Positions 1 through 9,515 of a stretch of 28,084 nucleotides of DNA are shown one piece after another; the stretch's first letter is position 1; each line of letters starts with the position of its first letter. This DNA comes from Deinococcus frigens DSM 12807 (GTDB taxonomy: Bacteria; Deinococcota; Deinococci; Deinococcales; Deinococcaceae). The notes beneath the pieces were generated by a model. The model searched no databases, was not told where the DNA came from, and saw nothing but the letters and a program-made list of their open reading frames with translations. The stretch lies in NCBI RefSeq assembly GCF_000701425.1, contig NZ_JNIW01000048.1:1-28084 (forward strand). Reading direction: 5' to 3'. The translations under genes were made by a program, and so were the position numbers.

Positions 1-1326
1 CTTCAGCCGGGCGGCCTGATCCGTAATCTCGAACAGTTCGCTGTGCGGCGAGACCGTGATCTGCCCATAGTTTTCCAACAATTCGCGGTAGGCGTGAGCC
101 ACCGGATTGGGCTTGCGGTCCAGGGTATACAGGCCGTTGGTGTTGACGGTCCCTTTCTTCTCAGCAAGCTCGATGTCCCAGTCGATCTGGTCGGTCAGGC
201 TGTACCAGGTGAAGCCCACCACCGGGGTGCCTTCCTGACGCATGCGCAGCACGTTCAGCCACTGCTTCCATAACCAGATCGGCGCCTGCTTGAGATCGGC
301 GACATTGGTTTCACTGTGGAAAACCGGCTTCTGATAGCGCTCGTAGTAGCCCTTGACGATCTGATACCAGCCGAACACATCCTCACCGATTATGGTGCTG
401 CCGTCGGGCTTGATGATCTTCTCGTTGTGGCCGTAATAATCGCTGCCCATGATCTGGTGGCCCGGCGGCTCTCCGGCCATGAACCAGTCGTATTCCTCGC
501 GGGACAGGCCGTTGTCCATCAGGTACAGCAAGACCTCCGAATCGGGCGGCACGGCATAGTTCAGGTCCAGCGAGAGAAACCGCAGCCGATTTTGCATCGA
601 GATCTCGCGGCGGGGCTTCGGGCTGCCGTCGTGCAGGTACTCGGCGCTTTCGGCCAGCACAATGATGGCGTTGGAGTGCACGCGGGCAATCGACTGGCAA
701 GCCAGGATGTTGGCCGCCACGCCATGCTTGAGGGCCGTCACGAAGCCGCGCTCGGACTTGAGTTGTTCATTCCACAGCCCGTCCTGCGCGCTGGCCTTGG
801 CCGTCACGTAGATCTCGTTGACGGGCGTATAGTGCCGCACCCAGGGATAGCGCCGTGCCACCGCCTCGGCGTACTCGGCAAAATGGACGGGCAGCTCCGG
901 GTTCTGGAAATTGCCCAGCCAGTCCGGCACCCCGAAGTGCATCAGATCAAGGATTGGCGTGATCTCCAGCCGTTTCATCTCGGCCATCACCTGATCGGAA
1001 AATTCCCAGTCGTACTTGCCCGGACCCTGGTGAACGCGGTAATAGGGGAGACCGTAACGCAGGTACTTGAGGCCCAGGTCCTTGACCAGATGCAGGTCCT
1101 CCTCCCAGCGCTCGTAGTGGTGGCACTCTTCCAGCTCGTCGCGCCGTACCTTGCCGTTCTCGATGGTGGGATACGAGCATTCGATGCCGGTGGCGAACAT
1201 GAAATTGCTGGGGGTCCCTGTGGGCACGCCCGCGCCGCTGCTTCCCCCTGCACCACCGTACTGGTCTCCAGCGTAATTGCCGTCGCCCAGCTCTTTCTTG
1301 ATGATCTTCAGAAAGCCCTTGCTCAT
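1..1326 (-). CDS. GH1-type glycoside hydrolase (beta-glucosidase-like), 3' end cut by window edge
   Basis: Partial gene; 442 codons are visible and the C-terminus lies beyond base 1. The TIM-barrel pattern of clan GH-A is visible: a ...TPVNE segment (N170, E171) matches the acid/base glutamate of GH1 enzymes, and an FHSET segment (E339) fits the nucleophile position. A tryptophan-rich 'FTWYSLTD' stretch follows, as in GH1. The N-terminus carries a Gly/Ser-rich low-complexity stretch (about residues 14-35) before the barrel; no signal peptide is seen, so it is probably cytoplasmic. The ATG start at 1326 follows GAGGT, which overlaps the TGA of the SDR gene 10 nt away, so the two are probably translationally coupled. 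Substrate is not predictable; hydrolysis of a beta-linked glycoside is the family expectation. GH1 family membership is fairly likely; another clan GH-A family is possible. Confidence 0.7.
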   Translation of the reverse strand, partial: MSKGFLKIIKKELGDGNYAGDQYGGAGGSSGAGVPTGTPSNFMFATGIECSYPTIENGKVRRDELEECHHYERWEEDLHLVKDLGLKYLRYGLPYYRVHQGPGKYDWEFSDQVMAEMKRLEITPILDLMHFGVPDWLGNFQNPELPVHFAEYAEAVARRYPWVRHYTPVNEIYVTAKASAQDGLWNEQLKSERGFVTALKHGVAANILACQSIARVHSNAIIVLAESAEYLHDGSPKPRREISMQNRLRFLSLDLNYAVPPDSEVLLYLMDNGLSREEYDWFMAGEPPGHQIMGSDYYGHNEKIIKPDGSTIIGEDVFGWYQIVKGYYERYQKPVFHSETNVADLKQAPIWLWKQWLNVLRMRQEGTPVVGFTWYSLTDQIDWDIELAEKKGTVNTNGLYTLDRKPNPVAHAYRELLENYGQITVSPHSELFEITDQAARLK

Positions 1327-1336
1327 TGACGTGACC

Positions 1337-2206
1337 TCACGAGGACAGTTTCCCGCCGGTCACATGCAGCAGGGAACCGGTGGTAAAGGAGCTGTCCTGA
1401 CAGGCCAGATAGACGTAGGCGGGGGCCAGTTCCTCCGGCTGTCCGGGGCGGCCCAGCGCCACTTCATGGCCGAACTTCTGGACCTCGTCCAGCGGCATGG
1501 TGCCGGGGATATTGGGGGTCCAGACCGGGCCGGGCAGCACCGCGTTGATGCGAATGCCGTTGCCCAGTTGGCCGAATTGCAGCGCCAGCGACTTGGTCAA
1601 TGCGTGGATGCCGCCCTTGGAGGCGGTGTAGTCCACCAGCATGGGATTGCCGGTCTCGCCGACAATTGAGCCAGTGTTGATGATCGCGTCGCCGTCCTGT
1701 AAATGCGGCAGCGCCGCCTGGATCATGAAGACGTAGCCGAAGAGGTTGGTCTCCAGTGTGCGCCGCAGTTGCTCCTCGCTGATGTCCAGGATGCTGTCCT
1801 GCGTCGCCTGATAGGCCGCGTTGTTGACCAGCACGTTCAGGCCGCCGTATTTGTCCACGGTCTGCTTCACGGCGTCCATGCAGGCGGCTTTCTGGCGCAC
1901 GTCGGCCTTAATGACCAGGCACTCGCCGCCGCGCTCCTCCACCATCTCTTTGGTCTTCTGCGCGTCGCCGTCGTTCTCGTTGTACAGGATGGCAACTTGA
2001 GCGCCCTCCAGGGCGAAGGCCAGCGCCACCGCGCGGCCAATGCCGGAATCTGCGCCAGTCACCAGGGCGATCTTGCCTTTCAGCTTATCGGCAGCTTTGT
2101 AATCTTTAAGATCGGACTGCGGTTGAATACCCATCTCGGACTGCTTGGCGGGGTAGGGCAACGTCTCGGCGTTCTTGAAATCATCGGATGTGGGTCTGTC
2201 GGGCAT
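1337..2206 (-). CDS. SDR family NAD(P)-dependent oxidoreductase (YghA / general stress protein 39 type)
   Basis: 289-residue short-chain dehydrogenase with the N-terminal extension (residues 1-42) of the 'glucose and ribitol dehydrogenase-like' group. Cofactor motif TGADSGIG spans residues 50-57, NNAA lies at 128-131, and the catalytic set is Ser180, Tyr193 and Lys197 (YTASK). It probably oxidises or reduces a small alcohol, aldehyde or sugar in the cytoplasm; the true substrate is unknown for most members. The start chosen is the ATG at 2206, because AAGGAGG lies just 4 nt upstream; an in-frame ATG 8 codons earlier has no such site. It sits directly upstream of the GH1 gene and downstream of the polyol dehydrogenase on the same strand, but a 145-bp gap with a hairpin separates it from the latter, so it may be its own transcription unit. 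Confidence 0.85.
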   Translation of the reverse strand: MPDRPTSDDFKNAETLPYPAKQSEMGIQPQSDLKDYKAADKLKGKIALVTGADSGIGRAVALAFALEGAQVAILYNENDGDAQKTKEMVEERGGECLVIKADVRQKAACMDAVKQTVDKYGGLNVLVNNAAYQATQDSILDISEEQLRRTLETNLFGYVFMIQAALPHLQDGDAIINTGSIVGETGNPMLVDYTASKGGIHALTKSLALQFGQLGNGIRINAVLPGPVWTPNIPGTMPLDEVQKFGHEVALGRPGQPEELAPAYVYLACQDSSFTTGSLLHVTGGKLSS

Positions 2207-2299
2207 ACGGCCTCCTTGGATATTGTTCATGCTGTGACAGGCGATCTGCCACCTGTGTCTGCTGCACTACGCGGCGGCGTTGTTTCAAGAAACGCTGAA

Positions 2300-2334
2300 G
2301 GGAGGCCGGACCCCGTCGAACCGCCCAGCCTCCC
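2300..2334 (-). terminator. Candidate hairpin terminator after the polyol dehydrogenase gene
   Basis: A 7-bp inverted repeat, GGGAGGC (2300-2306) and GCCTCCC (2328-2334), is separated by 21 nt and lies just past the stop of the dehydrogenase at 2352. It could end the polyol transcript, but the loop is long and there is no U-run, so this is only a candidate. Confidence 0.3.
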
Positions 2335-2351
2335 CTCTGCAATACCCCTGT

Positions 2352-3458
2352 TCAGCTCACGTTAATCATCACCTTCATACTGGCCTTCTTCTCGTGATCG
2401 GCGAACTCGAAGGCCTCGGGTGTCTGATCGAAGGCGTAGCGGTGCGTGACCAGCGCGTCCAGATCAATTGCGCCGCTGGCCACCAGCGCGATGGCCGCCG
2501 GGTAGCAGTTGGCGTAGCGGAACACGCCGCGCAACGTGACCTCGCGGCTGGCCGCCGAGACGATGTCCAGGCTGACCTCGGGGTCCGGCGGCAGGCCCAC
2601 CAGCACCGCCCGGCCACCGGGGCGCGGCGCGGCCAGCGTCATGCGCGTGGTGGGCAGGCTACCCGCTGTCTCGAACGCCACGTCCACCCCAGCGTGCGAG
2701 GGCGGCAGATCACCGCGCGTCAACTCCCGGATTTCGGCCAGCGGGTCGCCTCTGCGGGCGTTGATGGTGTGGGTGGCCCCCACCCTGCGCGCCAGTTCCA
2801 GCCGGAAGTCCTCCAGATCGACGGCGATGATGGTGGTGGCCCCTGCCGCTTTCGCCGCCTGGATGGTGGTGCAGCCAATCGGGCCAGCACCAAAGACCGC
2901 CACGCTGTCGCCCGGCCCAACATCCCCCTTGCGCGCCGCCCAGAGGCCCACCGCCAGGGGTTCGAGCAGCGCGCCCGCGTCGTCGCTGATGCTGTCGGGC
3001 AGCTTGAAGGCGAAGTCGTCGGGCCAGATCAGGTACTCGCCCAGCGCGCCGTTCACCGGCGGCGTGGCCATAAAGGTCATGTGCGGGCACAGGTTGTACT
3101 CGCCGCGCTTGCAGTACGCGCAGCGGCGGCAGGGATAACCCGGCTCCAGGGCCACCCGGTCTCCCACCTGCACACTGGTCACGCCCTGCCCGAGTGCCTC
3201 CACCACGCCCATCACCTCGTGGCCCAGCACCAGCGGCGCTTCCACCACGAAGGGGCCGATGCGTCCATGGGTGTAGTAATGCACGTCGCTGCCGCACACG
3301 CCGATGCGCCGCACGCGCACGCGCACCTCGCGCGGGCCGGGGGAAGGCACCTGGCGCGTTTCCCACTTCAGCTCACGGATGCCGTGCAGCACGCTGGTGC
3401 GGGAGGTCTGTGTCTCGGGGGCGGTTGGGGCTGCGGGAGCGGATGGGGTGGAAGTCAT
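2352..3458 (-). CDS. Zinc-dependent sorbitol/xylitol-type alcohol dehydrogenase (MDR family)
   Basis: 368-residue medium-chain dehydrogenase. The catalytic zinc site shows Cys55 (GVCGSDVH) and His80-Glu81 (GHE). The structural zinc loop has Cys110, 113, 116 and 124. A Rossmann motif (VFGAGPIG) is followed by an acidic residue (AVDLEDF), which suggests NAD rather than NADP. Members oxidise polyols such as sorbitol or xylitol to ketoses in the cytoplasm. Placement behind mannitol 2-dehydrogenase and a sorbitol/mannitol-type transporter supports polyol catabolism, with fructose as the likely product. The start was set at the ATG at 3458, with GAGG shortly upstream; the longer reading frame to 3521 adds 21 low-complexity residues. 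Residues 1-20 are Ala/Pro/Thr-rich and precede the conserved domain. The exact polyol is not readable from sequence. Confidence 0.88.
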   Translation of the reverse strand: MTSTPSAPAAPTAPETQTSRTSVLHGIRELKWETRQVPSPGPREVRVRVRRIGVCGSDVHYYTHGRIGPFVVEAPLVLGHEVMGVVEALGQGVTSVQVGDRVALEPGYPCRRCAYCKRGEYNLCPHMTFMATPPVNGALGEYLIWPDDFAFKLPDSISDDAGALLEPLAVGLWAARKGDVGPGDSVAVFGAGPIGCTTIQAAKAAGATTIIAVDLEDFRLELARRVGATHTINARRGDPLAEIRELTRGDLPPSHAGVDVAFETAGSLPTTRMTLAAPRPGGRAVLVGLPPDPEVSLDIVSAASREVTLRGVFRYANCYPAAIALVASGAIDLDALVTHRYAFDQTPEAFEFADHEKKASMKVMINVS

Positions 3459-3534
3459 GGGGACGCCTCGTGCGGGAGAGAATCGGGGGAGGGGAGAGTC
3501 GGCTGGAAAGGGGCAACTCAAGTGTGATCAGAGA

Positions 3535-5070
3535 CTAGGGCTGCGGACTGACCAGCGACTGCGCCGCGACGCCCGGACGGGCATCCGCCAGCAGCGCCTC
3601 CAGCGCGCCGATGGGACCGCGCTGGCGCAGGCTGTTGCGCGCCGCCAGATAGGCTGCGCTGAACTGCGGATGGTCACCCAAATCGCCAAACAGGTCCTTC
3701 AGTTGCAGGAACGCTCCGGGCTGATTTGCCTCACGCCGCACGGCCTCCAGCAGTTGCGGCCCGCGCTGGTCCTGTAACGGCGGGACGGAATTGCCCGCGT
3801 CCACCGCTTCCAGATACGCGGCCCAGGACGCCACCACCAGCGCGGCGTGGTCAATTTCACCGCCTTTCGCCAGTTGCTCGCGCACCACCGGCAACAGGAA
3901 TTTGGGAATGCGCTCGGAGCCGTCGAAGATCAATCTTGCCAGCGTGTCCTGAATGGCGGGGCTGGCAAACCGCTCGATCAACTCGTGCTGATAGGCCTCC
4001 AGGTCCATGCCGGGCACGGGCTTCAGCGTCGGCACGCCCTCGCGGGCCATGTAGCCCAGCAAAAAGTCCACGAAGACGGGCAGGCCGCAGACCTGGTGGA
4101 CATGGGTGTAGCCCGCCAGTAGGCCCAGGTAGCCCATCGCCTGATGCGAGGCGTTCAGCAGCCTTAATTTCATCAGCTCGTAGGGTTCCACGTCGGCCAC
4201 CACCTGCACGCCCACCGTCTCCAGCGGGGGCCGCCCCAGCGTGAAGTGGTCTTCCAAAACCCATTGCGTAAAGCTCTCGCCGATCACCGGCCAGCCGTCC
4301 TCGATGCCTGACGTGACGGCCAGCTCCCGCCGGTCCTGATCGGTGGTCATGGGGGTGATGCGGTCCACCATTGAATTGGGAAAGGCGACTTCGCAGGCGA
4401 TCCACTCACCCAGCCCGGCGTCCTTGAGGCGCGCGAAGTCCGAAAGCACGCCCCGCGTCACGTGGCCGTTGCCCTGGATGTTGTCGCAGGACATCACGGT
4501 GAAGGGTGAAATGCCGCGTTCCCGGCGGCGGCGCAGGCCCTCGGTGATCAGCCCAAAGACGGTTTTCGGGACCGCGCCGGGTTGCAGATCGTGGGCAATC
4601 TCCGCACCCGTCGGATCGAACTCGCCGGTGGCGTTGTTGATGCTGTAGCCGCCCTCGGTGACGGTCAGTGAGACGATGCGCGTGGCAGGATCGGCCAGTT
4701 TCTCGATAACCCGCTCTGGATCGTCGGGGGCGAACAGAAACTCGTGAATTGCGCCGATCACGCGCGTCTCGGTCTGGCCCGCCGGAGACTTGGTGACCAG
4801 GGTGTAGAGGTAATCCTGCGCCGTTAGCACGTCGCGCATCCGCGTGTCTCCGGGCAGCACACCCACGCCACAGATGGCCCAGTCGGCGTTTCCTCCAGCA
4901 TGCGGCCCCCCGGCATTCAGCACCCGGTCCAGGTACATCGCCTCGTGCGAGCGGTGAAAGCCGCCGACGCCGAAATGCACGATGCTGGTGCTCAGCGTGC
5001 GGGGATCGTAGTCGGGAACGGCCACGCCGGGGCCGAGCTGATCGAGGTTTTTCAGGTTTAGTTTGGTCAT
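3535..5070 (-). CDS. mtlK: Mannitol 2-dehydrogenase (polyol long-chain dehydrogenase family)
   Basis: 511-residue member of the mannitol dehydrogenase family, the usual length for the long-chain polyol type. The N-terminal nucleotide motif reads HFGVGGFHRSH (residues 32-42). SCDNIQGNG (194-202) and FPNSMVDRITP (230-240) are family signatures. The zinc-independent catalytic set Lys301, Asn306 and His309 lies in MKLRLLNASH. The enzyme would oxidise D-mannitol (or D-arabinitol/sorbitol) to the ketose with NAD in the cytoplasm. Related fructuronate and tagaturonate reductases share these motifs, but the neighbouring polyol transporter and second polyol dehydrogenase favour mannitol. The start ATG at 5070 has GGAG upstream. 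It lies 58 bp after the kinase gene and 76 bp before the zinc dehydrogenase, consistent with one operon. Confidence 0.88.
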   Translation of the reverse strand: MTKLNLKNLDQLGPGVAVPDYDPRTLSTSIVHFGVGGFHRSHEAMYLDRVLNAGGPHAGGNADWAICGVGVLPGDTRMRDVLTAQDYLYTLVTKSPAGQTETRVIGAIHEFLFAPDDPERVIEKLADPATRIVSLTVTEGGYSINNATGEFDPTGAEIAHDLQPGAVPKTVFGLITEGLRRRRERGISPFTVMSCDNIQGNGHVTRGVLSDFARLKDAGLGEWIACEVAFPNSMVDRITPMTTDQDRRELAVTSGIEDGWPVIGESFTQWVLEDHFTLGRPPLETVGVQVVADVEPYELMKLRLLNASHQAMGYLGLLAGYTHVHQVCGLPVFVDFLLGYMAREGVPTLKPVPGMDLEAYQHELIERFASPAIQDTLARLIFDGSERIPKFLLPVVREQLAKGGEIDHAALVVASWAAYLEAVDAGNSVPPLQDQRGPQLLEAVRREANQPGAFLQLKDLFGDLGDHPQFSAAYLAARNSLRQRGPIGALEALLADARPGVAAQSLVSPQP

Positions 5071-5128
5071 GGATAACGCTCCAGAAGGGTTGCGGGGGGT
5101 TGATCCGGGTGCGGTGGCCAGGCGAACT

Positions 5129-5818
5129 CTATTCCATGAGTTGCTCGTCCACGAGTTGCACGATCAGGTCGGCGCGGGCGCGGGTGGCGTTGATGACGGC
5201 GGCATTCGGCCCGTCCACCGCGTCCGCCCACCCCTCGGCCTCGGCAGGCGCTTTGCCAAAGGCGACGTGGCGCAAGATCAGCCGTTCCATTCGCAGCTCG
5301 TCGGGCAGCTTCAGAAACCAGACGGCGTCCAGTTGGGGTCTGACCCGGCCCCATCCCAGACCGTCCAGCAGCAGGTAATTGCCCTCGGTGAGAATCAGGG
5401 GCGTGCCTGCGGGGACCGGAACGGCGCTGCCGATGGACTCTTCGAGCAGGCGGTCAAAGGTGGGCGCGTAAACCGTCTCGTCCTTTTCCACGCGCAGCCG
5501 TTCCAGCAACGCCGCGTACCCGCCCGCGTCGAAGGTGTCCGGTGCGCCCTTGCGGTCACGGCGGCCCAGGCGCTCCAGCTCCGTATTCGTCAGATGAAAG
5601 CCGTCCATACCCACCAGCGCGGCGTCAGTGCCCAGAGCCTCGGCCAGCGCGGCACACAGGGTGGATTTGCCCGCCCCGGGTGCGCCCACGATCCCCAGCA
5701 TGCGCCGCTGGCCCGGAACGATCATGGACCGCGCCCGCGCCAGCAGCTCAGCCAGGTTGACCCGCACGGATTCGGGCAAAGCTGGCATGGGCTGTGAATT
5801 GGGTGGGGGCGTGATCAT
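5129..5818 (-). CDS. P-loop nucleoside/sugar kinase-like protein (uridine kinase / pantothenate kinase fold, FrcK/YggC-like)
   Basis: 229 residues. Walker A GAPGAGKS occupies residues 45-52. A VGMDGFHLTN motif (about 69-78) and a GAPDTFD motif are typical of the uridine kinase/PanK-like group annotated as 'nucleoside/nucleotide kinase family protein'. The ATG start at 5818 has GGAG 8-9 nt upstream. Homologues of this kind often sit beside sugar ABC transporters, as with frcK next to the rhizobial fructose transporter. Its position between the permease gene smoG and mannitol dehydrogenase makes it a candidate for phosphorylating the ketose made by the two dehydrogenases. This role is inferred from context; a nucleoside or another small molecule could equally be the substrate, and the ROK kinase at 10606 is a competing candidate. 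Confidence 0.75.
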   Translation of the reverse strand: MITPPPNSQPMPALPESVRVNLAELLARARSMIVPGQRRMLGIVGAPGAGKSTLCAALAEALGTDAALVGMDGFHLTNTELERLGRRDRKGAPDTFDAGGYAALLERLRVEKDETVYAPTFDRLLEESIGSAVPVPAGTPLILTEGNYLLLDGLGWGRVRPQLDAVWFLKLPDELRMERLILRHVAFGKAPAEAEGWADAVDGPNAAVINATRARADLIVQLVDEQLME

Positions 5819-5915
5819 TTCAATTCTCCATTCAACGACGGGGGCAGGGAGAGGGAGGGCGGCAGGAAAAGATTGATCGCGCCCGCCGCGTCTCCTGGCT
5901 ACCCTCTGTCAAACA

Positions 5916-6773
<858 letters not shown>

Positions 6774-6774
6774 G

Positions 6775-7704
<930 letters not shown>

Positions 7705-7805
7705 GGGGTCCCCTTATCGCGGTGGTGGCCGTCTGATCCCGGCACCGGGCACTCGCCAGGCGGGCGGCGGTCAGGTTCGGCGCGGCCCTTCTCTGGCCAA
7801 AGGCC

Positions 7806-7841
7806 AGGAGGAGGCCGGGCAACGCTACCCGGCCTCCTCCT
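7806..7841 (-). promoter_or_regulatory. Intercistronic 14-bp hairpin between smoE and smoF
   Basis: Perfect 14-bp inverted repeat (arms 7806-7819 and 7828-7841) with an 8-nt loop, 27 nt beyond the smoE stop on the minus strand. No U-tract follows on that strand. Such stem-loops after binding-protein genes commonly act as partial terminators or 3'-end stabilisers that make the binding protein more abundant than the permeases. That role is inferred here. Confidence 0.6.
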
Positions 7842-7867
7842 TCAGTCCTGACCAGAAGCGCCGGGTT

Positions 7868-9196
7868 TTATTTCTGGTAGCCGCCTTCCTTGGCGACCTT
7901 CTGGGCGGCGTCCTGCGCCTGCTTGAGCGCCTGATCCACGGTGGTCTGACCGCTGATCGCCCCGGCCAGGAACTGACCCACCTGGGTCCCCAGCGCCTGG
8001 AACTGCGGGATGGCGACGTACTGGATGCCGGTGTAGGGAACGGGGTCCTTGGTGGCATTGGTCACGTCGGCGCTGTTGATGGCGCTCTGCACCAGCCCGC
8101 TGAACGCTCCGGCGGCCTTCTTGTAGTTGGCGTTGTTGTAGGTGCTGGTGCGGGTGCCGGGAGGCACCGAGGCCCAGGTGCCCTTTTCCTTGGCGACCAG
8201 GGCGATGTACTCCTGGCTGGTGGCCCAGGTAATGAACTTGAAGGCCGCGTCTTCCTTCTTGGTGCTCTTGGGAATCGCCAGGTTCCAGCTCCAGTACCAG
8301 TGGTTGCCCTTGGGGGTGCCGGGGCCGGTGGGCGCGTTGGCAAAGCCAATCGACTTGGTGACCTTGGAGGCGCTGGGATCGCTCAGCAGACCGGCGGCCA
8401 CGGTGGCGTCCACCCACATGCCGCACTTGCCCTGGCTCATGAGGGTCAAGTTCTCGGTAAAGCCGTTGCCGGTTGCGCCGGGAGGGCCGTACTTCTTGAT
8501 GGTGTCCACATAGAAGGTCATGGCGCTTTTCCAGGCGGGCGAGTTGAGCTGGGCCTTCCAGTCGTTGTCGTACCAGCGCCCGCCGAAGGTGTTCATCACG
8601 GTGCTGAACACGGCCATGTTCTCGCCCCAACCGGGCAGCCCGCGCAGGCAGATGCCATACACGCCCTTGCCGGGGTTGTGGACCTTGGCGGCAAAGCCCT
8701 GAATCTGGCTCCAGGTGGGGCTTTGCGGCATGGAAATCCCGGCGGCCTTGAACAGGTCTTTGTTGTAATACGTCATGCTGCTCTCGGCGTAAAAGGGAAC
8801 CGCGTACAGGTTCTTGTTCACCGTGAGGGCCGCGCGGACACCCGGAATCACGTCGTCCAGGTTGTAGCTCTTGGCGATCTCAGGGTTCTTGGCGAACATC
8901 GGGGTCAGCGGATCGAGCCAGCCGTTCTTGGCCCAGATCGGCACCTCGTACGCGCCCACGGTGGCGACGTCGAAGCTGCCCGCGCCGCTCGCCACGTCCA
9001 GCGTGACCTTCTGGCGCAGTTCGTTCTCGGGCAGGACCACCCATTTCGTGTTGATATCGGGGTATTTCTTGGTGAACTCGCCCGACAGCTTCTGCATGGT
9101 CACCATGTCCGGATTGTTCACGGTGGCGATGGTGATGGTGGTGGCCGCCTGTGCGGTGGCGGTCAGAGCGAGGCTGAGCATTAACAGTCGTTTCAT
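7868..9196 (-). CDS. smoE: CUT1 ABC transporter extracellular solute-binding protein (sorbitol/mannitol type)
   Basis: 442-residue family 1 solute-binding protein. The N-terminus MKRLLMLSLALTATAQA is a Sec signal peptide with likely cleavage after AQA (about residue 17); there is no lipobox cysteine, so it appears to be secreted or periplasmic rather than a lipoprotein. The mature part has the typical layout of an early LSGEFTKKYPDI segment and an N-lobe FDVATVGAYEVP motif. The start ATG at 9196 has GGAGG 7 nt upstream. It is the first gene of the minus-strand polyol operon and has a recognisable sigma-70-type promoter at 9328-9356. Binding of mannitol/sorbitol is inferred from the downstream dehydrogenases; other sugar alcohols are possible. 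Confidence 0.85.
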   Translation of the reverse strand: MKRLLMLSLALTATAQAATTITIATVNNPDMVTMQKLSGEFTKKYPDINTKWVVLPENELRQKVTLDVASGAGSFDVATVGAYEVPIWAKNGWLDPLTPMFAKNPEIAKSYNLDDVIPGVRAALTVNKNLYAVPFYAESSMTYYNKDLFKAAGISMPQSPTWSQIQGFAAKVHNPGKGVYGICLRGLPGWGENMAVFSTVMNTFGGRWYDNDWKAQLNSPAWKSAMTFYVDTIKKYGPPGATGNGFTENLTLMSQGKCGMWVDATVAAGLLSDPSASKVTKSIGFANAPTGPGTPKGNHWYWSWNLAIPKSTKKEDAAFKFITWATSQEYIALVAKEKGTWASVPPGTRTSTYNNANYKKAAGAFSGLVQSAINSADVTNATKDPVPYTGIQYVAIPQFQALGTQVGQFLAGAISGQTTVDQALKQAQDAAQKVAKEGGYQK

Positions 9197-9262
9197 GGGT
9201 ATTCCTCCATCGCCGCAACCTTTCCGAGCGGCGAGATAATGAACGGCAAACCTCAGATGATG

Positions 9263-9284
9263 GGGTCAACGCGTTCGGGTCAAC
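9263..9284. promoter_or_regulatory. Candidate LacI-type operator with direct repeats in the smoE leader
   Basis: Two copies of GGGTCAAC, 14 bp apart, bracket the perfect palindrome AACGCGTT (9268-9275). A central CG with AA/TT arms is typical of LacI-family operators. It lies between the predicted smoE transcription start and its ribosome-binding site, where bound repressor would block elongation. The regulator at 9516 is the natural candidate; no second copy was found, so this is tentative. Confidence 0.3.
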
Positions 9285-9327
9285 CGGGGCGTTCCCTGGT
9301 CAGGTGATGAATGGTCTCGTGTCCATG

Positions 9328-9356
9328 ATTGAACCACAGATGTTCTGATTCGTCAA
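9328..9356 (-). promoter_or_regulatory. Candidate sigma-70-type promoter for the smo operon
   Basis: On the minus strand TTGACG (9351-9356) and TTCAAT (9328-9333) are 17 nt apart, 5/6 and 4/6 matches to the -35 and -10 consensus. Transcription would start near 9321, giving a leader of about 125 nt before smoE. The dyad AGAATTCT (9361-9368) lies just upstream of the -35. Confidence 0.45.
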
Positions 9357-9502
9357 ATCCAGAATTCTTGGACTCGCATCAGACCGCTGTCGATTGCAGC
9401 CCATTACGGACCACAGCCCGGCATGCACAACATTGGACACGGGACCACCCTCCAATCTGGAAAGTTCGGCTGCACGGGGACATGCCTCCAGCCCAAACGG
9501 CC

Positions 9503-9508
9503 TACAAT
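9503..9508 (+). promoter_or_regulatory. -10 box (TACAAT) for a leaderless LacI regulator transcript
   Basis: TACAAT ends 7 nt before the GTG at 9516, the spacing expected when transcription begins at or next to the start codon. No clear -35 is visible. It argues that the real start is the GTG at 9516, because the in-frame ATG at 9507 lies inside the hexamer. Confidence 0.55.
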
Positions 9509-9515
9509 GGTCCGC

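Larger units (their letters stand above)
9197..9515. other. Divergent intergenic region between smoE and the LacI regulator
   Basis: 319 bp without a gene. It holds the smoE ribosome-binding site and promoter, the regulator's -10 box, and three dyad or repeat signals that could be operators: AACGCGTT (9268-9275), flanking GGGTCAAC direct repeats (9263-9270 and 9277-9284), and AGAATTCT (9361-9368) beside the smoE -35. Reading frames crossing it look like chance. Confidence 0.6.

Noticed and set aside
2282..2293. GTTTC-aa-GAAAC dyad upstream of the SDR gene as an operator
   Set aside because: Only 5-bp arms, no second copy, no nearby regulator gene and no clear promoter; could be chance.
9423..9515. 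Longer N-terminus for the LacI regulator (ATG at 9423 or 9507)
   Set aside because: The HTH should be at the extreme N-terminus, and the ATG at 9507 lies within the TACAAT -10 box.
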